Source: Candidatus Omnitrophota bacterium (GTDB lineage Bacteria > Omnitrophota > Gorgyraeia > Aquiviventales > Aquiviventaceae). From it: a stretch of DNA of 10,341 nucleotides. The DNA is taken from the NCBI GenBank assembly GCA_016206675.1, contig JACQRD010000072.1, forward strand, positions 1-10,341. Direction: 5' to 3'. Shown in pieces: positions 5,303 through 10,341 of the stretch. The notes beneath the pieces are model-generated. The model was not told the origin of the DNA. It worked only from the letters and a program-made list of their open reading frames with translations, and ran no database searches. A program made the translations under genes and the position numbers. Numbering within the stretch: the stretch's first letter is position 1; every line of letters begins with the position of its first letter.

Positions 5303-6255
5303 GCGTCGGAGAGCAGTTGCGGCAGGCGCGGGAAGCGCGCAAGTTGTCCATGGCGGATGTCACGGCGGCCATCAAGATTCAGCCGTGGGTATTGCAGGCG
5401 TTGGAGGCCGACCGTTTGCAGGAGCAGATGAGTACCATCTATGCCAAGGGGTTTCTCGCTTCGTACGCGCGGTTTTTACATTTAGCGCCTGAGCCGCTGC
5501 TGGGCCAGATCGTGTGGCCAGGCACCCAGCCGGCCGCCCAGGAGGCGCAAGCGCCGCCGGCTGCGCCACAGCAGCCCGCCGAGATTCCCAGCGTGGTGAC
5601 ATGGACGATGCCGACGATCCAGCTGCCGAAAGTTCAATTACCGAGCATCCGGTTGCCGAAAATCCAGCTGCCGAAGGTGCAGTTGCCGAGGGTGCAGTTG
5701 CCAGAGGTCCAGATCCCGTGGGTCGCGCTCCAACGGTTCGGCAAGGTGGCAGCGGCTGCGGCGGTGGTCATCGGTGTGGTGCTGGTCAACCCCCTGCGGT
5801 GGTTGCCGAAGATCCAGCAGCCGGCGCGCAAGCCGCCGCAGCAGACGGCCGCCAAGCCCACGGCGAAGAAGGCCGCTAAGGCCGCGCCCGCGGCAGCGCA
5901 GCCGCCGGTGAAGCTGGCCAGCCTCGCACCCGTCAGCCCGAGTGCGCCGCGTCCGGTTGCGCCGGCGCCGGCGCCGACGGCCAAGGTCGAGCCGCTAGAG
6001 CTGAGTATTGTCGCCACGCGCGCGACGTGGATCCGCGTGCAGGCGGACGGCAAGCTGCTGACTCAGCAGCGGCTGGAGCGCGGCGCGAAGGAGCGGTGGG
6101 TCGGCAAAAAGTCGCTTGAGGTGGTCATCGCCAAGCCCTCGCAAGTGGAAGTGCTGCTCAATGGCCAGCCGATTACGACCGCGGCCATTCAGCACAAGGG
6201 GCGGTTCACCATCACCCATCAGGGGATCAACCGCCTGCCGGAGGAGACGCGGTAA
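5299..6255 (+). CDS. rodZ: RodZ-like HTH/DUF4115 membrane protein
   Basis: Likely cytoskeletal adaptor of the RodZ family, which links MreB filaments to the wall-elongation machinery across the inner membrane. 318 residues. Order: N-terminal Xre-type helix-turn-helix (about 1-66, GEQLRQAREARKLSMADVTAAIKIQPWVLQALE), Ala/Pro-rich spacer, seven tandem pentads of the type (V/I)QLPK (107-141), one membrane helix (about 149-163), a Lys/Ala/Pro-rich periplasmic linker (about 170-230), and a C-terminal DUF4115-like beta domain (233-315, LELSIVATRATWIRVQADGKLL). Starting at ATG 5299 places the HTH at the N-terminus as in the family; the open frame upstream runs through the element and the ftsK 3' end out of frame. 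Position between ftsK and rimO/pgsA supports the assignment. The pentad array just inside the membrane is unusual. The family-level call is firm, the exact function inferred. Confidence 0.85.
   Translation: MSVGEQLRQAREARKLSMADVTAAIKIQPWVLQALEADRLQEQMSTIYAKGFLASYARFLHLAPEPLLGQIVWPGTQPAAQEAQAPPAAPQQPAEIPSVVTWTMPTIQLPKVQLPSIRLPKIQLPKVQLPRVQLPEVQIPWVALQRFGKVAAAAAVVIGVVLVNPLRWLPKIQQPARKPPQQTAAKPTAKKAAKAAPAAAQPPVKLASLAPVSPSAPRPVAPAPAPTAKVEPLELSIVATRATWIRVQADGKLLTQQRLERGAKERWVGKKSLEVVIAKPSQVEVLLNGQPITTAAIQHKGRFTITHQGINRLPEETR
5617..5721 (+). repeat. 15-bp tandem repeat encoding QLPK(V/I) pentads
   Basis: Seven imperfect 15-bp units in frame inside the rodZ-like gene, encoding IQLPK VQLPS IRLPK IQLPK VQLPR VQLPE VQIPW. 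Units differ mainly at synonymous sites or by Lys/Arg/Ser/Glu in the fifth position, so the amphipathic pattern hydrophobic-Gln-Leu-Pro-charged is kept more strictly than the DNA. It could change length between strains by slippage. No function is known to me. Confidence 0.8.
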
Positions 6256-6273
6256 TCCGCTGAAGCCGACGTC

Positions 6274-7656
6274 ATGAAGCCCCTGCCGGTTGTGAGTCCC
6301 AGCGTGAGCATGATCAGCCTCGGCTGCCCCCGTACGTTGGTGGACTCCGAGCTCTATCTCGGGCGGCTGAAGCAGGCGGGCTTCCAGGTGGCGGAAGAGG
6401 CGTCCGGCTCGGATGTCGTGATCATCAACACCTGCAGCTTCGTGCAGGAGGCGATCAAGGAGTCCATCGACACCGTGCTGCAAGCCGTCGAATTGAAGAA
6501 GCAGGGCAAGCTCAAGGCGGTGGTGGTCGCCGGCTGCCTGGTGCAGCGGTTTCAGGGCGAGCTCATCAAGGAGCTGCCGGAGGTGGACGGGTTTGTGGGC
6601 GTCGACGGCTTCGGAGAGATCGACACCATCGTGCAGCAAGCCCTGGAAGGCCGGTCCACCGAGAGCCTGCGGCCGCACCCGGCGCTGCTACACCGCGGCC
6701 ATCGCGTGGCCCGCGCGCCGCTGACCCCCGCTCATTACGCCTATCTGAAAATTTCCGAGGGGTGTCTTAAGGGATGCAGCTTCTGCATCATCCCGAAGAT
6801 CAAAGGGCCGCTGAGCAGCCGCCCGATCGACGCCGTGGTGGATGAGGCGCGGCAGCTGGTGGAAGAGCGCGGGGTGCGCGAGCTGATCGTCGTGGGGCAG
6901 GATACCTCAGACTACGGGGTGGATCTCTACGGGGCGCCCCGCATCGCCGAGTTGATGGCGCGGCTCGCCAAGATCGACGGGCTGCGCTGGATTCGGCTGT
7001 TGTACTGCCACCCGCGCGGGGTCAGCCCCCAGCTGATGGACACCATCCGCGATGAGCCGGCCATCTGCAAGTACCTCGACATGGCCATCGAGCACGCGGA
7101 CGACGCCGTCTTGGAACGGATGAACCGCCGGATCACCCAGGCGCAGCTGCGGCGCACCATCGAGCGGCTGCGCGCGGAGATCCCGGCCCTGTCGCTGCGC
7201 ACCTCCATCATCGTCGGATTTCCCGGCGAAACGGAAGCCGCCTTCGACAATCTGCTGGCGTTTGTGGGTGACGTGGCGTTCGAGCGGCTCGGGGCGTTTA
7301 CCTACTCGCCGGAGCAGGGCAGCGCCTCCTACCGGTATCCCGACCAGGTGCCCGACGAGGTGCGGCAGCAGCGGTTTGACCGGCTGATGCGCCTGCAGCA
7401 GCAGATCGCCCAGCGCAAGACGGCCGAAGCGATCGGCCGCCGCCTGGACGTCATCATTGATGAGGCCGATGCGAACGAGCCCCTGCACTACCTCGGTCGC
7501 ACCAGCGCCGACTGCCCCGAGGTCGACGGGATGGTGTTCGTGCGCAGCGCTGCGCGGCTGGCCCCGGGAGCGTTTGTGACGGTCGATATCACGGACCACC
7601 TCGAATACGACCTCGTCGGAGACGCGGTCTTTCCTCACGCCGCGCCGTCGCTTTAG
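6274..7656 (+). CDS. rimO: Ribosomal protein S12 methylthiotransferase RimO
   Basis: Radical SAM enzyme that adds a methylthio group to the conserved Asp of ribosomal protein S12. 460 residues. N-terminal UPF0004 domain binds an auxiliary [4Fe-4S] cluster through Cys18 (SLGCPRTLVDSE), Cys54 (NTCSFV) and Cys88 (AGCLVQ). The radical SAM core has Cys164, Cys168 and Cys171 in EGCLKGCSFCIIP, and the C-terminus (about 390-455) is a TRAM-like substrate domain. The SLGCPxxLVDSE form and the conserved IKESIDTVL segment favour RimO over MiaB. The family usually has SLGCPKN; here it is SLGCPRT. The ATG lies 18 nt after the rodZ-like stop, without a clear Shine-Dalgarno sequence. Placement in an operon that begins with a ribosomal protein is fitting, and rimO next to rodZ and pgsA occurs in other genomes. 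Confidence 0.93.
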   Translation: MKPLPVVSPSVSMISLGCPRTLVDSELYLGRLKQAGFQVAEEASGSDVVIINTCSFVQEAIKESIDTVLQAVELKKQGKLKAVVVAGCLVQRFQGELIKELPEVDGFVGVDGFGEIDTIVQQALEGRSTESLRPHPALLHRGHRVARAPLTPAHYAYLKISEGCLKGCSFCIIPKIKGPLSSRPIDAVVDEARQLVEERGVRELIVVGQDTSDYGVDLYGAPRIAELMARLAKIDGLRWIRLLYCHPRGVSPQLMDTIRDEPAICKYLDMAIEHADDAVLERMNRRITQAQLRRTIERLRAEIPALSLRTSIIVGFPGETEAAFDNLLAFVGDVAFERLGAFTYSPEQGSASYRYPDQVPDEVRQQRFDRLMRLQQQIAQRKTAEAIGRRLDVIIDEADANEPLHYLGRTSADCPEVDGMVFVRSAARLAPGAFVTVDITDHLEYDLVGDAVFPHAAPSL

Positions 7657-7657
7657 C

Positions 7658-8248
7658 GTGCGCCCGCCCGCCGGCCTTCCCACGCAGCTCAGCGTGCTGC
7701 GGATCATCCTCACGTTCGTGATTATCCCTCTGCTGCTTGCTCCAGGCGCGCTCGCCAAGGCCTTGGCGTTGCTGGGATTCCTTGCGGCGAGCTTCACCGA
7801 TTGGCTCGACGGCTACCTCGCCAGGCGCTGGGGTGCGACGAGCGCTTTGGGTGCGCTGCTCGATCCGCTGGCGGACAAAGTCCTGACGCTGGGGCTCTTT
7901 GCGACCTTTGCGTGGCTTGGCTGGGCGGCGTGGTGGATGGTGGGGGTCATCGCGCTGCGGGAGGTGGTCGTCACCGGCGCGCGCCTGCTGGCGGCGCGGC
8001 GACGCATCGTGCTGGCGGCGGCGAGGGAAGGCAAACAGAAGATGGTTTCGCAAGTCATCAGCCTGACCGCGCTCTTTGTGGTGAGCCTGCTGGATCTGCT
8101 GCCGCCGGCGCAGGTCGCCGAGCGCTTCTATGCGCTGATGGTTTTGGCCGCCGCCCTCTGCTTGTGGGTGACGGTCATCTTGACCATCGTTTCGGGGATC
8201 GCGTTTTTCTGGCGGCACCGTGTGGCGCTTCAACAAGCGCTCAAGTGA
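7658..8248 (+). CDS. pgsA: CDP-diacylglycerol-glycerol-3-P phosphatidyltransferase
   Basis: Integral membrane enzyme that makes phosphatidylglycerophosphate, the committed step to phosphatidylglycerol and cardiolipin. 196 residues, normal for PgsA. The CDP-alcohol phosphotransferase signature D-x2-DG-x2-AR-x8-G-x3-D-x3-D is complete at 48-73 (DWLDGYLARR ... SALGALLDPLAD), with the metal-binding Asp residues 48, 51, 69 and 73 present. Several hydrophobic segments follow (about 83-105, 126-150, 160-185). The start is GTG at 7658, one base after the rimO stop, so translation is probably coupled; no ribosome-binding site is visible. The N-terminal LPTQLSVLRI replaces the usual NxLTxxRI of the family. 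The next gene overlaps by one base. A related phosphatidyltransferase with another acceptor is possible, but synteny with rodZ and cinA argues for PgsA. Confidence 0.9.
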   Translation: MRPPAGLPTQLSVLRIILTFVIIPLLLAPGALAKALALLGFLAASFTDWLDGYLARRWGATSALGALLDPLADKVLTLGLFATFAWLGWAAWWMVGVIALREVVVTGARLLAARRRIVLAAAREGKQKMVSQVISLTALFVVSLLDLLPPAQVAERFYALMVLAAALCLWVTVILTIVSGIAFFWRHRVALQQALK

Positions 8249-8859
8249 TGCCACAGCGCGCCTTCATCGGCATCGCCCTGCCGTCTGAGGCGCGCGCAGT
8301 CCTTGAGGCGCTGTGCGTCCAACTGCGCCCCCGGATGAGGCATGGGCGGTGGGTCGGTCCTGAGGCGATGCACGTCACGTTGAAATTCCTTGGGACAATC
8401 ACGCCGCAGCAGCGCGATGACGTGGAGGTGATGATCCGCACGGTCGCCTCGCGCGAACCGGCGTTCCAATTGGGGCTTGGGGCGGCGGGGGCTTTTCCGT
8501 CGCTACGCGCAGCGCGGGTGATTTGGGTGGGCGTGACGGAAGGCGAAGAGGCCGTGTGCCGTTTGGCCGAAGCGCTTGAGCAGGGCGCGCGGGCGTTGGG
8601 GCTGCCGGCGGAGGAGCGGCCGTTTTCCGCGCATGTCACGCTGGGGCGCGCGCCGCAGCGCGCCGCCATCCGGGGAGCGGAGGAGGCGCTGCGCGGTGTG
8701 GTCTGGCAGCCACCGGCTCCTTGGAAGGCCGGCGAGGTGACGCTGTATCAGAGCCATCTCAGCTCCGCCGGTGCGCGGTACGAGGCCCTGGCCGTTATTC
8801 CGCTCGGCACTTCATTTGAAGAACGTCCACGGTCCACAGTCGACAGTCCACAGTCATGA
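8248..8859 (+). CDS. thpR: RNA 2',3'-cyclic phosphodiesterase (2H family)
   Basis: 2H phosphoesterase (LigT/ThpR) that opens 2',3'-cyclic phosphates on RNA; some members ligate tRNA halves in vitro. 203 residues. Both catalytic HxT motifs are present: His42-Val-Thr44 in MHVTLKFLG and His129-Val-Thr131 in AHVTLGRAP, at normal separation. The start FIGIALPSE is typical. ATG 8248 shares its A with the pgsA stop (TGATG), so initiation is probably by reinitiation; a GTG codon just before it is in frame and could serve instead. The last ~13 residues (RPRSTVDSPQS region) are encoded by the left arm of a 7-bp repeat array and look unlike the family, so the array seems to have replaced the original C-terminal end. 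thpR often lies next to cinA and recA in other genomes; here it faces cinA. Confidence 0.9.
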   Translation: MPQRAFIGIALPSEARAVLEALCVQLRPRMRHGRWVGPEAMHVTLKFLGTITPQQRDDVEVMIRTVASREPAFQLGLGAAGAFPSLRAARVIWVGVTEGEEAVCRLAEALEQGARALGLPAEERPFSAHVTLGRAPQRAAIRGAEEALRGVVWQPPAPWKAGEVTLYQSHLSSAGARYEALAVIPLGTSFEERPRSTVDSPQS

Positions 8860-8905
8860 GGAGGGTTACCGTGGACCATGGACCATGGACTATGGACGGT
8901 GGACT
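8825..8905. repeat. Inverted array of 7-bp repeats between convergent genes
   Basis: The left arm has five heptamers of the type GTCCACA (from 8825 to about 8859, including GTCCACG, GTCCACA, GTCGACA); the right arm has five of the type TGGACCA (8872-8906). The arms are imperfect reverse complements and could form a long interrupted hairpin around GAGGAGGGTTACC (8858-8870). The array spans the thpR stop (8857-8859) and the cinA stop (8904-8906, minus strand). It may act as a terminator for both convergent genes, but no U-rich tract accompanies it. Confidence 0.75.
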
Positions 8906-10145
8906 AACGAGTCACGTTCAGTAGATACAGGCGCAGCCAGTTCAGCGCGGTTTGGGCCGCTTGCGTCTTGATCGACAGCCGGTCGCCGAAGAACTGCGAG
9001 CGCAGCGTGCGGCTGCCGCGCCGGTCGGCCAGCCCGAAGTAGACCAGCCCGACGGGTTTGCCTGCCGTGGCACCCGACGGCCCGGCGATGCCCGTAATCG
9101 AGACTCCGACGTCCGCGCCGGTTGCCCGCCGTACGCCGTGCGCCATCGCCCGGGCCACCGGAGCACTCACCGCGCCGTAGCGTGTCAACAGCGCCGCCGG
9201 CACCATGAGCAGCCCCCGCTTCAGGTCGTTATGATACGCGACCACCCCGCCGCGCATGTAGCGCGAGCTGCCCGGCACGTTCGTCAACCGGTCGCACACC
9301 ATCCCGCCGGTGCATGACTCCGCCACCGCGATGGTGGCACGCCGCCGCAGGAGCAGCCCACCCACGACGCGCTCAAGCGTCTCATCGTCGGTGCCGTAAA
9401 CGGCGCGGCCGAGCGCGCGGCGCACGGCCGCTTCCACCGGTGCGAGCCTCGCGCGGGCCTGCGCGCGGCTTGGCGCGCGAACCGTCAATCGGACATCCAC
9501 CATCCGCAGCGCCGGGTACAGGCCGAGCTCCACCGCGGGCGGGATGCGCAGGCGCTGCAGCGCGCGTTGGATCTGCAGCTCCACCAGCCCCACCGTGCGC
9601 ACCGTCCGGCTTTCGATGGCGCCGTCGCTCAGCCACCGCTTTAGCCGCGGCATGACCGAGGCCTCTAAGATCGCGCGCATCTCCGATGGCACGCCGGGCA
9701 GGGCAACCACCACCTGCTGCTCCAGCGACAGCCAGAGGCCGGGTGCCGTGCCGATGGGATTGGGCAGCGCCTGGCCGCCGCGCGGTACATACGCCTGCCG
9801 CATCGCGGCGCGCTGCAGCCGGCGATGGCGGCGCAGGTAGAAGCGGCGGATGGTGGCGGCGGCGCCCGGCATCAGCACCAGGGGGCGCCTGGTGGCCTGA
9901 GCGATCGCCTCCATGGTGACGTCGTCGAAGGTCGGGCCCAATCCTCCGGTGAGGATGACCAGGTTCGAGCGCTGCAGTGCCTCTTCGAGAGCGCCGCGCA
10001 CGAGGGTCGGCTCATCGCTCACCGACGTCTGGCGCCGGCAGGCGATGCCGATCTCGGCCAGGCGGCGGGCGAGGTGGGCGGTGTTGGTGTTGATGGTGGC
10101 ACCGCTGGTCAATTCGGAGCCGACTGTCAGCAGCTCGGCGTTCAT
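8904..10145 (-). CDS. cinA: CinA-type NMN amidohydrolase
   Basis: Two-domain enzyme of the CinA family: the C-terminal half deamidates nicotinamide mononucleotide in pyridine nucleotide recycling, and the N-terminal half (COG1058, MoaB/Mog-like fold) has ADP-ribose pyrophosphatase activity in characterised members. 413 residues, normal. N-terminal NAELLTVGSELTSG (2-15) and GGLGPTFDDVT (67-77) mark the first domain; AESCTGG with Ser277 and SITGIAGPSGATAGKPVGLVYFG mark the second (about 260-405). The usual GPxGGT is GPSGAT here. I chose ATG 10145 because MNAELLTVGSEL aligns with the family start; the frame stays open upstream (GTG near 10229), but those residues are not family-like. A TATAAT box ends 9 nt before the ATG, so the message may be nearly leaderless. 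It converges on thpR, whereas cinA is usually co-oriented with such neighbours. Confidence 0.93.
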   Translation of the reverse strand: MNAELLTVGSELTSGATINTNTAHLARRLAEIGIACRRQTSVSDEPTLVRGALEEALQRSNLVILTGGLGPTFDDVTMEAIAQATRRPLVLMPGAAATIRRFYLRRHRRLQRAAMRQAYVPRGGQALPNPIGTAPGLWLSLEQQVVVALPGVPSEMRAILEASVMPRLKRWLSDGAIESRTVRTVGLVELQIQRALQRLRIPPAVELGLYPALRMVDVRLTVRAPSRAQARARLAPVEAAVRRALGRAVYGTDDETLERVVGGLLLRRRATIAVAESCTGGMVCDRLTNVPGSSRYMRGGVVAYHNDLKRGLLMVPAALLTRYGAVSAPVARAMAHGVRRATGADVGVSITGIAGPSGATAGKPVGLVYFGLADRRGSRTLRSQFFGDRLSIKTQAAQTALNWLRLYLLNVTR

Positions 10146-10154
10146 GGAGTTCTC

Positions 10155-10160
10155 ATTATA
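10155..10160 (-). promoter_or_regulatory. Consensus -10 box before cinA
   Basis: TATAAT on the minus strand (10160 down to 10155) lies 9 nt before the cinA ATG. A start 6-8 nt downstream of the box would leave only about 2-4 nt of leader. No recognisable -35 hexamer is found 16-18 nt upstream (GC-rich sequence), and there is no TGN extension. There is also no good Shine-Dalgarno sequence between box and ATG. An AT-rich box in such GC-rich DNA is suggestive but may be chance. Confidence 0.5.
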
Positions 10161-10221
10161 GCGCGGAACCCGCGAGGACGCCGCCGCGACCGCTGCGGTG
10201 TGCCTCTGGCACCACGAGCCC

Positions 10222-10341
10222 TCAGCCACTTCCAGCGGCAGCGCGGCCGTCCGCTCGTTCCGGTGCGGGCTCCGGGCGCCCTGGGGCGTCGAACCGGCCG
10301 GCCAACTCCTCGCCGGTCGGGCTCGTCGGACAGGCCGGCCG
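10222..10341 (-). other. Possible C-terminal end of a minus-strand gene, cut by window
   Basis: A frame open from the window edge (10341) codes 39 residues ending PERADGRAAAGSG and a TGA at 10224-10222. About three quarters of its codons end in G or C, which fits a gene here but also fits non-coding GC-rich DNA. Other frames on both strands are also open over this short stretch, and I recognise no family. If real, it would precede cinA on the same strand by 76 nt. Otherwise 10161-10341 holds nothing I can name. Confidence 0.2.

Noticed and set aside
9703..9720. CAACCACCACCTGCTG as a third arm of the start-embedding element
   Set aside because: It is coding sequence of cinA (QQQVVVALPG on the minus strand), matches only part of the arm and has no inverted partner.

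Overview
This is a GC-rich window (roughly two-thirds G+C by eye) of bacterial housekeeping genes, interrupted by at least three unrelated families of palindromic repeats. The gene order rnpB - rpsO - pnp - ftsK - rodZ-like - rimO - pgsA - thpR, with cinA convergent at the right, resembles the conserved pnp/ftsK/rodZ/pgsA/cinA neighbourhood of many bacteria. An RNase P RNA of bacterial type A, a FtsK of the short four-helix type and a membrane-anchored RodZ-like protein fit a rod-shaped bacterium. Nothing here fixes the phylum. An uncultured lineage such as Omnitrophota is a guess, not a reading.

Layout. Positions 1-421 hold the 3' part of the RNase P RNA gene; the 5' end lies outside the window. 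Two of its peripheral helices (by position P9 and P19) are made of almost the same 66-nt hairpin, 64/66 identical, and the only two differences are partners in one base pair. A sigma70-type promoter (425-453) follows directly and drives rpsO (501-767). pnp (874-2949), ftsK (2970-5186), a rodZ-like gene (5299-6255), rimO (6274-7656), pgsA (7658-8248) and thpR (8248-8859) follow on the same strand with very short gaps or overlaps, so they probably form one long operon. cinA (8904-10145) runs the other way. The thpR and cinA ends meet in an inverted array of 7-bp repeats. The last ~200 bases hold an isolated -10 box for cinA and perhaps the tail of another minus-strand gene.

The main discovery candidates are two structured elements. 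(1) The duplicated hairpin inside rnpB. (2) An element found in both larger intergenic gaps of the operon (rpsO/pnp at 767-877, ftsK/rodZ at 5183-5302). It has identical arms, different interiors with the same four-helix layout, and a right arm that supplies both the ribosome-binding site and the start codon of the next gene, with the left arm able to sequester them. Each copy lies between two ATGA tetranucleotides, as if it had inserted into a stop/start overlap.

Functionally the genes cover RNA processing and turnover (RNase P, PNPase, the ThpR 2H enzyme), translation (S15 and its fellow ribosomal modification enzyme RimO), and cell division, shape and envelope (FtsK, RodZ-like, PgsA). CinA belongs to pyridine nucleotide salvage.
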